Shown: positions 1-7,388 of the stretch, piece by piece
How positions within the stretch are numbered: position 1 is the first letter of the stretch
Layout: every line of letters begins with the position of its first letter
Assembly (NCBI GenBank): GCA_036381615.1
Contig: DASVCL010000031.1
Coordinates: 1-64,000, forward strand
Reading direction: 5' to 3'
Length of the DNA: 64,000 bases
Origin: CALANV01 sp036381615
GTDB taxonomy: Bacteria > Pseudomonadota > Alphaproteobacteria > CACIAM-22H2
Notes under the pieces: generated by a model
Database searches by the model: none
Seen by the model: only the letters and a program-made list of their open reading frames with translations
Told to the model about the DNA's origin: nothing
Program-made: the position numbers and the translations under genes

Positions 1-876
1 GGAGAAAGCGTCCTGCAAGGGTAGAGACTCGGCCGCCGCCTTGTAGCTGAAGCGGGATTCGCTCAAGACCACGCCGGCGAAGAAGGCGCCGAGCGCGAAC
101 GACACGCCGAACACCTGCGCCGAGCCATAGGCGATGCCGAGGGCGAGTGCCAGCACCGACAGGGTGAACAGCTCGCGCGAGCCGGTCCGCGCCACCCGTG
201 CGAGCAGCCACGGCACTACCCTCGGCCCGAGCAGGATGGCCAGGGCGGCGAAGGCCGCGACCTTGCCGAGCGTGACGACCAGCGTGAGGAGCACCGGGCC
301 CTCCGACGCGGGCGCCCCATGAGCGCCGGACGCACCGGCGGCGTGGCCGCCGAGCATCTCGGCGAAGGCCGGCAGGAGGACGAGCGCCAGGACCATGGCG
401 AGGTCTTCGACGATGAGCCAGCCGACGGCGACCCGGCCGTTCGGCGTGTCGAGGAGATTGCGCTCCTCGAGCGCCTTGAGCAGCACCACGGTGCTCGCCA
501 CCGACAGGCTCAGCCCGAAGACGAAGCCCGCGCCGAAGCTCCATCCCCAGATCTGCGCCAGACCGGCACCGACGAGCGTGGCGAGCACGATCTGGCCGAT
601 CGCACCGGGAACGGCGACCGCCCGGACGGCCAGCAAGTCCGCGGCGGAGAAATGCAGCCCGACGCCGAACATGAGCAGAATGACGCCCATCTCCGCGAGC
701 TGCGCGGCAAGTCCGCCGTCGACGACAAGGCCCGGCGTGAACGGTCCGACGAAGATCCCCGCGACCAGATAGCCGACGAGCGGCGGAAGACGCAGCCGGT
801 CGGCAGCGTATCCGAACGCGAATGCGAACACGAAGCCCACGGCAAACGTGGCGATGAGCGTTGCTTCGTGCGGCAA
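1..876 (-). CDS. CPA2-family K+(Na+)/H+ antiporter, N-terminal part (truncated by window edge)
   Basis: The minus-strand frame from 876 runs off the window start, giving 292 codons of a polytopic membrane protein. It begins at a TTG codon (residues read PHEATLIATFA), preceded by a purine-rich AGAGGA. Visible family features are a segment with YLVAGIFVGP, then GVILLMFGVGLHFS and later WLIVEDLAMVLAL, all typical of Kef/YbaL-type cation-proton antiporters that exchange K+ or Na+ for protons in the inner membrane. About half of a usual 550-residue protein is present; any C-terminal RCK/TrkA-N nucleotide-binding domain would lie outside the window. No ATG in this frame fits the family N-terminus, so the TTG start is inferred from family alignment. 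Confidence 0.88.
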   Translation of the reverse strand, partial: MPHEATLIATFAVGFVFAFAFGYAADRLRLPPLVGYLVAGIFVGPFTPGLVVDGGLAAQLAEMGVILLMFGVGLHFSAADLLAVRAVAVPGAIGQIVLATLVGAGLAQIWGWSFGAGFVFGLSLSVASTVVLLKALEERNLLDTPNGRVAVGWLIVEDLAMVLALVLLPAFAEMLGGHAAGASGAHGAPASEGPVLLTLVVTLGKVAAFAALAILLGPRVVPWLLARVARTGSRELFTLSVLALALGIAYGSAQVFGVSFALGAFFAGVVLSESRFSYKAAAESLPLQDAFS

Positions 877-1047
877 GCGCGGTCCTCTGGTCCGTTCCTC
901 GGCGCGACCGATGCTACACGTCGCACGACGGCGACGAAAGCGATCGGCGAGTCATGCCGGAGCGATGCCCGTATCCCTGCCCCCTCACCCCGCCCCTCGC
1001 GTCGAGGAGAGAGGGCGTTTCGTCGCGCGCGCCGCGACAACCGTCGG

Positions 1048-1554
1048 TCACCGGCGTTCGCGGAAGAAGTCGCGCAGCAGCGCGCCCGCGCGGGTCTCGT
1101 CGATGCCGCCATAGACCTCGGGCCGGTGATGACAGGTCGGCTGGGCGAAAATGCGCGGGCCGTGCTCGACGCCGCCGCCCTTGGGGTCGCCAGCGCCGAA
1201 ATAGAGCCGACGCAGGCGGGCGAAGGCGATCGCCTGCGCGCACATCGGGCACGGCTCGAGCGTGACGTAGAGATCGCAGCGCGCAAGGCGCTTCTCGCCG
1301 CTTGCCTGCGCCGCGGCGCGGATGACCAGCATCTCGGCATGGGCCGTCGGATCGTGCATCGCCTCGACGAGATTGTGCGCGGCGGCGAGCACCTCGCCGC
1401 TGTCGCCGTCGACGAGGACGGCGCCGACCGGAACCTCGCCCGCGGCGGCCGCCTTCGCGGCCTCGGCGAGCGCGAGTTCCATGTAGCCGGGGCGCTGTGC
1501 CCTGCTGCCCGCCGGCGGCGGACCGGCCGGCCCGTTAACGGTTCGTGGAGCCAT
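1048..1554 (-). CDS. tadA: tRNA-specific adenosine deaminase TadA
   Basis: Converts adenosine to inosine at the wobble position (A34) of tRNA-Arg(ACG). The 168-residue protein has the zinc-deaminase signature: HAE at residues 72-74, with the proton-shuttling Glu, and PCPMC at 101-105 supplying the two cysteine ligands. The chosen ATG gives an N-terminal extension of about 24 residues before the conserved MELALAEA helix; that internal Met is an alternative start. The frame stays open to 1776, but the extra part overlaps the divergent amidotransferase gene and is not conserved-looking. It is read in the same direction as the antiporter gene, 171 bases away. Confidence 0.95.
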   Translation of the reverse strand: MAPRTVNGPAGPPPAGSRAQRPGYMELALAEAAKAAAAGEVPVGAVLVDGDSGEVLAAAHNLVEAMHDPTAHAEMLVIRAAAQASGEKRLARCDLYVTLEPCPMCAQAIAFARLRRLYFGAGDPKGGGVEHGPRIFAQPTCHHRPEVYGGIDETRAGALLRDFFRERR

Positions 1555-1638
1555 TGCGTGCGATCCTTGGGGCGCGATGCGGCACGCGTCAAGGCTTGCC
1601 GCTCGCCTCGCCCCGAACGCTCTGGTAACGTCGCCGCC

Positions 1639-2349
1639 ATGCCACGACCCATCATCGGAATCACCCTCGACTCGGAGCCTGCCGGCGGCTGGTCGAAGAT
1701 GCCCTGGTATGCGCTCCGCCAAAACTATTGCGAGGCCGTCGCGCGCGCCGGCGGCCTGCCGGTGCCGCTGCCGCACGAGCCGGAGCTCGCCGCCGACTAC
1801 CTGGCCACGATCGACGGCCTTCTGATCACGGGCGGCGCGTTCGATGTCGATCCGTCACTGTTCGGCGCGAACACGCGCCACGCGAGCGTGAAGACCAAGG
1901 ACCGGCGCACCGCGTTCGAGCTGGCGATCACGCGCGCCGCGCTCGAAGCGGACAAGCCCGTGCTGGGGATCTGCGGCGGCGAACAGCTTCTGAACGTGGT
2001 GCTCGGCGGCACGCTGATCCAGCACATTCCCGACGAGATCCCGAACGCGCTTGCGCACGAGCAGCCGAACCCGCGTACCGAGCCCGGCCATACGGTGGCG
2101 ATCGTCGGCGACACCCTGCTTCACCGCATCGTCGGCACTCACGAGCTGCCGGTAAACAGCGCGCATCATCAGGCCGTCAAGGACGTCGGCCCGGGCGTCG
2201 TCGTCAACGCCATCGCGCCCGACGGCGTCGTCGAGGGCATCGAGGATCCGCGCCGGCGCTTCTGCCTGGGCGTCGAATGGCATCCCGAATACGCCATCAG
2301 CAGCGGCGACGACCGGATCTTCGAGGCCTTCATACGGGCCGCCGCCTGA
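1639..2349 (+). CDS. Gamma-glutamyl-gamma-aminobutyrate hydrolase family protein (class I glutamine amidotransferase-like, peptidase C26)
   Basis: A 236-residue stand-alone class I amidotransferase fold. The nucleophile elbow GICGGEQ places the catalytic Cys at residue 112, and GVEWHPEY supplies the His and Glu at about 215 and 217. The family includes PuuD, which cleaves gamma-glutamyl-GABA in putrescine degradation, and other gamma-glutamyl hydrolases. No other putrescine genes are nearby, so the substrate is open. The frame is open back to 319, but family similarity starts at MPRPIIGIT, so the ATG at 1639 is chosen. It is transcribed divergently from tadA with an 84-base gap. Confidence 0.9.
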   Translation: MPRPIIGITLDSEPAGGWSKMPWYALRQNYCEAVARAGGLPVPLPHEPELAADYLATIDGLLITGGAFDVDPSLFGANTRHASVKTKDRRTAFELAITRAALEADKPVLGICGGEQLLNVVLGGTLIQHIPDEIPNALAHEQPNPRTEPGHTVAIVGDTLLHRIVGTHELPVNSAHHQAVKDVGPGVVVNAIAPDGVVEGIEDPRRRFCLGVEWHPEYAISSGDDRIFEAFIRAAA

Positions 2350-2425
2350 TCGGATCGCCGCGATCCCGACGCCGCCGCACCGCCGGCTTCGACTCGTCGC
2401 GCCGATGCGCGTATAAACGCGGGCC

Positions 2426-3187
2426 GTGAGCGAATCATCGAAGAGACAGCACGAGGGCGAACGTGTCGCGAAGGTCATCGCACGCAGCGGGCTCTGCTCG
2501 CGGCGCGAGGCGGAACGGCTGATCGCGCAAGGTCGCGTTTCCGTCGACGGCGAGGTTCTGACGACGCCCGCCGTCGTCGTCGGCCCGGACAGTACGATCG
2601 CGGTCGACGGCGAGCCGCTGCCGCGGCCGGGGCGAGCGCGGCTGTTCCGCTACCACAAGCCGCCCGGCGTGCTCACCACCGCGCACGACCCGCAAGGGCG
2701 CCCGACGATCTACGACACGTTTCCGCCGGAGGCGCCCCGGCTGATGCCGGTGGGCCGCCTCGATTTCAATTCCGAGGGGCTGCTGCTGCTCACCAATGAC
2801 GGCGCCCTCAAGCGCCATCTGGAGCTGCCCGCGATCGGGTGGCTGCGCCGCTACCGGGTTCGCGTCTTCGGGCAGCCGACGCCGGCCGCGCTGCTCGACC
2901 TCGCCAAGGGCGTGACCATCGACGGCATCCGCTACGGCCCGATCGACGCGGCGATCGACAGCGTCAAGGGCAGCAATGCCTGGCTGACCGTGTCGCTGCA
3001 CGAAGGCAAGAACCGCGAGATCCGCCGCGTCATGGAGCATCTCGGGCTCAAGGTGAACCGCCTGATCCGCATCGCCTACGGTCCGTTCCAGCTCGGCACG
3101 CTGCCGCGCGGCGCGGCCGAGGAAGTGCCGCAGCGGACCCTGCGCGACCAGCTCGGCGGCCTCCTTGCGCCGCGGAAGGCCCGTTAG
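2426..3187 (+). CDS. Pseudouridine synthase, RsuA/RluB family
   Basis: A 253-residue rRNA pseudouridine synthase with an N-terminal S4 RNA-binding domain (about residues 12-60, containing SGLCSRREAERLI) and a catalytic domain. The active-site motif GRLDFNSEG puts the nucleophilic Asp at residue 113. GKNREIRRVMEHLG near residue 195 is the other family hallmark. It most resembles RluB-type enzymes acting on 23S rRNA, but RsuA/RluE cannot be excluded by eye. Translation starts at GTG. The TAG stop lies one base before the rsmD ATG, so the two rRNA modification genes form a tight operon. Confidence 0.93.
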   Translation: MSESSKRQHEGERVAKVIARSGLCSRREAERLIAQGRVSVDGEVLTTPAVVVGPDSTIAVDGEPLPRPGRARLFRYHKPPGVLTTAHDPQGRPTIYDTFPPEAPRLMPVGRLDFNSEGLLLLTNDGALKRHLELPAIGWLRRYRVRVFGQPTPAALLDLAKGVTIDGIRYGPIDAAIDSVKGSNAWLTVSLHEGKNREIRRVMEHLGLKVNRLIRIAYGPFQLGTLPRGAAEEVPQRTLRDQLGGLLAPRKAR

Positions 3188-3188
3188 C

Positions 3189-3752
3189 ATGCGCATCGTC
3201 GGCGGCAAGCACCGCGGGCGCCGGATCGAAGGTCCTGCCGACGAACGGCTGCGCCCGACCAGCGATCGGGCCCGCGAGGCGCTGTTCAACATCCTGGAGC
3301 ACGGCCGCCTGTCCGCGGACGGGCGTTCGCTGCTTCCCGATGCGCACGTCCTCGACGTGTTCTGCGGGACCGGCGCCTTCGCGCTGGAGGCGCTGTCGCG
3401 CGGGGCGGCGCATGCGACGCTGATCGACAACGCGCCCGAGGCGATCGCGCTGGCACGACGCAACCTGCGCGGCGCCGGCGAAACCGCGCGCGCGACGATC
3501 ATCGAGGCCGACGCGACCCGACCGCCCCCGCCGCCGCAGCGGCATACGATCGCGTTCCTCGATCCGCCGTACCGGAGCGGACTCGCGCCCGCAGCACTCG
3601 AAGCACTTGGCGACGGCGGGTGGCTGTCGCCCGGCGCCGTCTGCATCGTCGAGATCGAGGCCCGCGAGCGCTTCGAGGTGCCGCCCGGATTCACGCCCAT
3701 CGACGAACGGCGTTACGGCCGCGCGCGACTCGTCTTCCTTCGCGCCGCGTGA
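3189..3752 (+). CDS. rsmD: 16S rRNA (guanine966-N2)-methyltransferase RsmD
   Basis: Methylates G966 of 16S rRNA with S-adenosylmethionine. The 187-residue protein has the start RIVGGKHRGRRI typical of RsmD, the SAM-binding motif DVFCGTG at residues 56-62 and the catalytic DPPY at 125-128. The ATG at 3189 is chosen over an upstream in-frame codon at 3165 because the family begins at MRIVGG and the upstream part overlaps the pseudouridine synthase gene. A single base separates it from that gene, indicating co-transcription. Confidence 0.95.
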   Translation: MRIVGGKHRGRRIEGPADERLRPTSDRAREALFNILEHGRLSADGRSLLPDAHVLDVFCGTGAFALEALSRGAAHATLIDNAPEAIALARRNLRGAGETARATIIEADATRPPPPPQRHTIAFLDPPYRSGLAPAALEALGDGGWLSPGAVCIVEIEARERFEVPPGFTPIDERRYGRARLVFLRAA

Positions 3753-3767
3753 GCGGCGCCGCCGGCG

Positions 3768-3962
3768 TCAGTCGATCTCGGCCAGCTTGCTCTGCAGCAG
3801 TTTTTCCGCCGCGGCCTTGACGCGGAGCCAGTCGGCACTGCCCTTCGCGTTGCCTTCCTTCTTGAGTGCGGCCGCGCGCAGCGCCGCGTGCTTGGGCGCG
3901 CATTCACCGCGCTGCGCGACGAGGATGCGCGCTGCACTACGTATGTCGCGCTCGGTCAGCAT
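3768..3962 (-). CDS. Small conserved-looking protein, 64 residues, unknown function
   Basis: Convergent with rsmD, 15 bases away. The protein is soluble, starts MLTERDIRSAARIL, and carries an alternating helical pattern with a G-x-A-D-W motif around residues 40-46, ending in a Lys-rich helix. It resembles short alphaproteobacterial proteins beginning MTEQDI and having a G-x-W motif, but I cannot name a function. Only one ATG fits, and no strong ribosome-binding site is seen. Its reality rests on codon pattern and position; no competing frame is better. Confidence 0.6.
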   Translation of the reverse strand: MLTERDIRSAARILVAQRGECAPKHAALRAAALKKEGNAKGSADWLRVKAAAEKLLQSKLAEID

Positions 3963-4401
3963 TGAACCGCGGCCCGTACCCGAATCCGAATTGGGGGAAG
4001 TCTCGTGTCACTCGTCACAGTAGTGGCCGGGATCGACCAACGCAAGCGCCGATGCCCGCGGCATATTGTCGATTTCCCGGAAATTTCCTGGGGATAATTC
4101 GGCTTTTCAGCGTCAAATCAGGACGTCCGCGCGTGAAGCGCAGAACGCGTCGAGGATCGTTCGTCCGCCCGCATGGTTTCCCGCCCGTAATCGAGTCCGA
4201 TAGCCGGACGTATTGCCGAACGCCGCGCATCGGCGAACGGTCGGATGGACATGCGGCGGCGTGAAAAGCTACGATGCCGCACGCAAGAGTTGCAGGTCCA
4301 TTGCCGCGCCGGCGGACCGTTAGCAAGCCGGTAACGTCGCGGGAGTAACCTCGCGGTGCCGTCCGGGCGGCGGTGCAATGCGTGTCAGGGGGTGTCGGGT
4401 C
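3963..4401. other. Intergenic region, 439 bases, no gene recognised
   Basis: No frame here looks like protein on either strand. It contains a short palindrome, GGAAATTTCC flanked by CCC and TGGG (about 4077-4093), in an unusually AT-rich patch that could hold promoters for the divergent genes at 3962 (minus) and 4402 (plus). No terminator with a T-tract was seen. Confidence 0.5.
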
Positions 4402-4902
4402 ATGTCGGGCGAGCCGATCGAAGGTTTCAATCAGGAACGTGCCGCATCGCCTTTGTACGTGCCGCCCGATGGCGAGGCGCCGCAACGCGGCCCGGCCGGA
4501 AACGGATCCGTCCCCGGCAACGGCGCCGTCTCGGGCTCGCTCAGCCTCGAGGAAGTGATCGGCGCGTTGCGCTCGCTCCAGGCCCAATACAATTCCCTGC
4601 GCGTGGCCGAACAGATTCTCCTGCACATCGTCCACGCGAAGGAGAACATTGCGGCGCTCGAGCGGCGCAAGCTGTCCCTGCTCGACGAGATCGCGAAGCT
4701 GGAGGAGCGGCGCGAGGCGGCGCTGGCCAACGCCGCGGCGGCCGAGCAGGCCGCGAAAGTCCGCCTCGAGGCGATCGAGAGCCAGATCCGGCGCGAGGAG
4801 GAGCGATTCGCGACCGAGCGCAAGCGGCTCGAAGGCGATCTCGCCTACCTCCAATCCGTCATCAGCAAGCTGACCGCCACCGCGTCCGAACTGAAGCTCT
4901 GA
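4402..4902 (+). CDS. Coiled-coil protein of unknown function
   Basis: A 166-residue soluble protein. Residues 1-45 are Gly/Pro/Asn-rich and probably disordered (GPAGNGSVPGNGAVSG). From about residue 50 to 155 it is a continuous charged helix with heptad character (repeated Glu/Arg/Lys and Ala), so a long coiled coil is expected. No catalytic motif, signal peptide or membrane segment is visible. The ATG at 4402 is preferred over one 24 bases upstream because a CAGGGGG sequence lies at ribosome-binding distance. I do not recognise the family; structural or scaffolding roles are possible but not shown. Confidence 0.75.
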   Translation: MSGEPIEGFNQERAASPLYVPPDGEAPQRGPAGNGSVPGNGAVSGSLSLEEVIGALRSLQAQYNSLRVAEQILLHIVHAKENIAALERRKLSLLDEIAKLEERREAALANAAAAEQAAKVRLEAIESQIRREEERFATERKRLEGDLAYLQSVISKLTATASELKL

Positions 4903-5011
4903 CAACGCCGGCCCGGAATACGGGCCGAGTCCGACGGCGGTCGAGCGGGCCGGCGGCGCGCCCGCGCCCATGCGGACGGCGTCCGGGCAAAATCCTCTTT
5001 TCGGGCGAAAC

Positions 5012-5167
5012 CTATCGGGCCTGCATCGAGCCGCCGGAGCGGCCGGCGATCGGCTGCTCGTGCTCGGCGGTCGCGATGGCGCGGCCGAACAGCAGTGCGA
5101 GCACGCCCCCGATCAAGGACCAGGCACCGATGATATAAAGCGCAAGCATCATGGGCATCGCCTCCAT
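5012..5167 (-). CDS. Small single-pass or hairpin membrane protein, 51 residues
   Basis: The protein starts MEAMPMMLALYIIGAW and has one hydrophobic stretch of about 25 residues (4-29) followed by a short charged tail. A very good ribosome-binding site, AGGGAGG, lies six bases before the ATG, which supports a real gene despite its size. It is transcribed away from the PAS-like gene at 5389. The divergent promoter region contains two near-consensus CtrA boxes. Function unknown; YtcA/YnaJ-like mini-proteins look similar but are not clearly related. Confidence 0.65.
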   Translation of the reverse strand: MEAMPMMLALYIIGAWSLIGGVLALLFGRAIATAEHEQPIAGRSGGSMQAR

Positions 5168-5202
5168 GACTGGCCTCCCTAACAAGGGTGAGGCACCACG
5201 GC

Positions 5203-5218
5203 TTAACGCCCCGTAAAC
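5203..5218. promoter_or_regulatory. CtrA-like box, one mismatch
   Basis: TTAA, then seven bases, then TAAAC. The CtrA consensus in alphaproteobacteria is TTAA-N7-TTAAC. It lies 35 bases upstream of the small membrane protein start at 5167. Confidence 0.35.
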
Positions 5219-5326
5219 GCCGTCCGGCCCCGGGCGACGGCCTTTGTCGCGATCGCCGTCGCCGGCCCGCTGCCGCATCACACAACCGTGCGCTGGAACC
5301 GTGCCGCACGCCTGTGCTAATCGTTC

Positions 5327-5342
5327 GTAAACGTATGTTAAC
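5327..5342. promoter_or_regulatory. CtrA-like box, one mismatch
   Basis: GTAA, then seven bases, then TTAAC, one mismatch from the CtrA consensus. It lies about 46 bases upstream of the ATG at 5389, a normal place for a CtrA-activated promoter. Confidence 0.4.
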
Positions 5343-5388
5343 CGCACGCCGATGGCGTCCGGTCGTCAGCCTGTCGGGGGAACACGCC

Positions 5389-6252
5389 ATGCAGCAGGTA
5401 CGGAGCTGCGTCCTCATCGACGACATGGGACGGCTGCATCCATGGCCCGGATCCCGGCTGGCCATCGAACTCGGCCACAACAGCGCCGACTTCGACGTCC
5501 TCGACTACGTGGTCCGCAATCTCGGCTACATCATGGTGGTCGAGACGAGCGGCTTCATCCGCGTGGCGCTGCGTCCCCTGTTCGCCGGCTTCCAGCCGGT
5601 CGGGGCATTGGAGCATTTCCTCGACGAGCGGCAACCGCGCCGGATGGCGCTGTCGTATTTCGATTACGAATGGCACCATGAAGTGTGCGGCGACGTGCAC
5701 GCGTTCCGGCGGCGGCTGCACGAGGTGCTCAATGCCGGCCTGAAGGAACTGCCGGGTCACGCCTATCTCGCCTCGCGCCGCAACATCGATGCGATTCTGC
5801 GTGAGGGGCGCAGTCCGTTCACGCCGCTGCTGCGTCGCTGGCTCGACGGCGAATGCCCCGACGACATTCGGTCCTTCCTTCGCAGTTGCGGACTGCTCGA
5901 GCGCGCGATGATCGCGGAACGATGCCCGGACAGCGGCGACTTCGTCTTCGTCCACAGCGGGCAGCGCATCGAGCTTTACGACAGGTCGTGGCCCGCGTCC
6001 GCTGCCGGACGCAAGGTGCAGGACCAGCCCGACCGCTTCTATGGCCGCTGGATCGCGGAGACCTGTCGCGCCGTCGACGAACGTCAGGTGCCCCGCTACG
6101 AGCTGGTGCATGCGAAGGTGGACGAGCCCGGAAGGTCGCCACGGCACTGGCGCTACGAACGCCTGGTAGTGCCGTGGCGATGGGGCGACCGGCGGATCGT
6201 CGTCTCGGTCTCGATACGCGATCAGGCGGAGCGGCGCTCGGCGCCCGGATGA
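5389..6252 (+). CDS. Hypothetical protein with possible C-terminal PAS-like domain
   Basis: A 287-residue soluble protein. The N-terminal half contains DFDVLDYVVRNLGYI and a region rich in Trp/Tyr/His. The C-terminal 130 residues (FYGRWIAETCRAV, then a hydrophobic strand pattern ending RIVVSVSIRD) resemble the PAS-like domains of short Rhodospirillales proteins, but no cofactor residues can be named. The frame is open to 5188; the ATG at 5389 is chosen because GGGGGA precedes it and the upstream part shows no conserved look. Its 3' end overlaps the acyltransferase gene on the other strand by 31 bases. Function unknown. Confidence 0.75.
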   Translation: MQQVRSCVLIDDMGRLHPWPGSRLAIELGHNSADFDVLDYVVRNLGYIMVVETSGFIRVALRPLFAGFQPVGALEHFLDERQPRRMALSYFDYEWHHEVCGDVHAFRRRLHEVLNAGLKELPGHAYLASRRNIDAILREGRSPFTPLLRRWLDGECPDDIRSFLRSCGLLERAMIAERCPDSGDFVFVHSGQRIELYDRSWPASAAGRKVQDQPDRFYGRWIAETCRAVDERQVPRYELVHAKVDEPGRSPRHWRYERLVVPWRWGDRRIVVSVSIRDQAERRSAPG

Positions 6253-6995
6253 AGCACGAGCGTCGTCTCCAGATCGAAGATGAAATCGTCCTGGCCGATC
6301 CACACGAGCGCGGCCTCGATGTCCTTGCCCTCGGGTGAACCGATCCAGTTGATCGCGTACTCGATGTTACGGAATCCGTAGCTTCGGGCCACACCCTTGT
6401 CGACGAGCACCCGCTTGACGAAGCTGAACGCGAAGTCCGTGTTCCACCGCGACAAGGCGATGGCGCGGCCCATGCGCGGGACGATCGAGGCCAGGCCACG
6501 CCCCCTGAAATCAGGCCGGAACCACGTGCCGCCCGAGTAGACGACGTGCCCGGTTATGCGCCGCGCGCTCGGCGCCGTGACGATGCAGCGCTCGCCGGGC
6601 CGGGCCTGATCCTCGGGATCGCGGTAGAAGATCCGCAACGACTCGAACTCGTCCGCGAGCGTCGACTCGAACATGGGGAAGTAGCGGACGACCTGCGTCA
6701 GCACGGGTTCGCCGTCGGCATTCCGTCCGAGAATCCAGAAGGCATTGTCGGGTCCGACCGCACTGACGCGCGGATCGAAGCTCGGCGCCAGCGGATGCCA
6801 GTGCGCCCGGTTGGCCTCGTTCAACGCCAGCAGCGCCTCGAAGTCGCTCTCCAGCGAGAGGTAGACGCCCCGCTCGCGGGCCGCGCGGTCGGCAAGCAGC
6901 AGGTACCGGCCGAGGATGTCGTTGGGGCCGTGCAGCAGCGTGACCTGGTCGGGCAGGCGTGCACGTGTCTGTCGCGGCTGAATCTTCAGTAACAT
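6222..6995 (-). CDS. GNAT-fold N-acyltransferase, substrate unknown
   Basis: A 257-residue protein. The segment FRPDFRGRGLASIVPRMGRA fits motif A of the GNAT fold (R-x-x-G-x-G/A binding the CoA pyrophosphate), preceded by a strand carrying YSGGTW. The length and the leading DILGRYLLLADRAARERGVYL region are longer than a plain acetyltransferase and recall FeeM/autoinducer-synthase-like acyltransferases, but this is only inference. The frame opens at a TTG (7013); the ATG at 6995 is chosen because GGAGG sits just upstream. It converges on, and overlaps by 31 bases, the PAS-like gene. The upstream region is unusually AT-rich with phased repeats. Confidence 0.75.
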   Translation of the reverse strand: MLLKIQPRQTRARLPDQVTLLHGPNDILGRYLLLADRAARERGVYLSLESDFEALLALNEANRAHWHPLAPSFDPRVSAVGPDNAFWILGRNADGEPVLTQVVRYFPMFESTLADEFESLRIFYRDPEDQARPGERCIVTAPSARRITGHVVYSGGTWFRPDFRGRGLASIVPRMGRAIALSRWNTDFAFSFVKRVLVDKGVARSYGFRNIEYAINWIGSPEGKDIEAALVWIGQDDFIFDLETTLVLHPGAERRSA

Positions 6996-7042
6996 TTCCA
7001 CCTCCACACTCAAAATGTTCCCGGAGGCGGTATTCTTGGCCG

Positions 7043-7073
7043 CGATAAATTAAGGCTGAGTTCCGATAAATTA
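7043..7073. repeat. Direct repeat CGATAAATTA, two copies 21 bp apart
   Basis: Perfect 10-base copies at 7043-7052 and 7064-7073, spaced by exactly two helical turns, 48-78 bases upstream of the acyltransferase start at 6995. The phasing suggests a protein-binding site on one DNA face. Confidence 0.55.
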
Positions 7074-7164
7074 TTGCTTGATTAATCTTTCTCTTTGTCT
7101 TGACGGTTCCGCCGAGCTTGACGCCGGCCGGGGTCTTCATGGCAGCCGACCCACAGCCCATATA

Positions 7165-7180
7165 TTAACTATTAATTAAC
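7165..7180. promoter_or_regulatory. Consensus CtrA box
   Basis: TTAA-CTATTAA-TTAAC matches the alphaproteobacterial CtrA consensus TTAA-N7-TTAAC at every specified base. It lies between the acyltransferase gene (minus) and the small gene at 7233 (plus), 53 bases before the latter start. Confidence 0.55.
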
Positions 7181-7232
7181 CATGAGCGGAGACCCTGCAC
7201 CGAATCACGGATCCTTTCCGCGGAGTTGCCCG

Positions 7233-7388
7233 ATGCTTTCTGCCGACCAGCTCGACGCCGTTCTGAACGCCATCGACACGAAGCTTGCCACGGCCGAGCC
7301 TGTGAGCATCGAGGATCTGGAGCAGATCCAGAAGCTTCTTCAGGCGCGCTCGATCCTCGAAAGCCTGCCGACGGCCGGTCACGCGTGA
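7233..7388 (+). CDS. Small helical protein, 51 residues, unknown function
   Basis: Reads MLSADQLDAVLNAIDTKLA and continues as an amphipathic helical pair (VSIEDLEQIQKLLQARSILESL), without membrane segments or cysteines. An in-frame ATG at 7182 would add 17 residues without conserved look; the ATG at 7233 has CGGAG at the right distance and is chosen. A consensus CtrA box lies upstream. Its last ten bases overlap, on the other strand, the end of the ureG relic. Function unknown. Confidence 0.6.
   Translation: MLSADQLDAVLNAIDTKLATAEPVSIEDLEQIQKLLQARSILESLPTAGHA

Noticed and set aside
980..1047. Hairpin CTCCTCG-ACG-CGAGGGG downstream of tadA as terminator
   Set aside because: The stem includes a G-T pair and there is no T-tract; it may simply be part of a GC-rich intergenic repeat, so not annotated.
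319..1638. Upstream part of the open frame that ends in the amidotransferase gene
   Set aside because: It is antisense to the antiporter and tadA genes and shows no amidotransferase similarity; the real start is the ATG at 1639.
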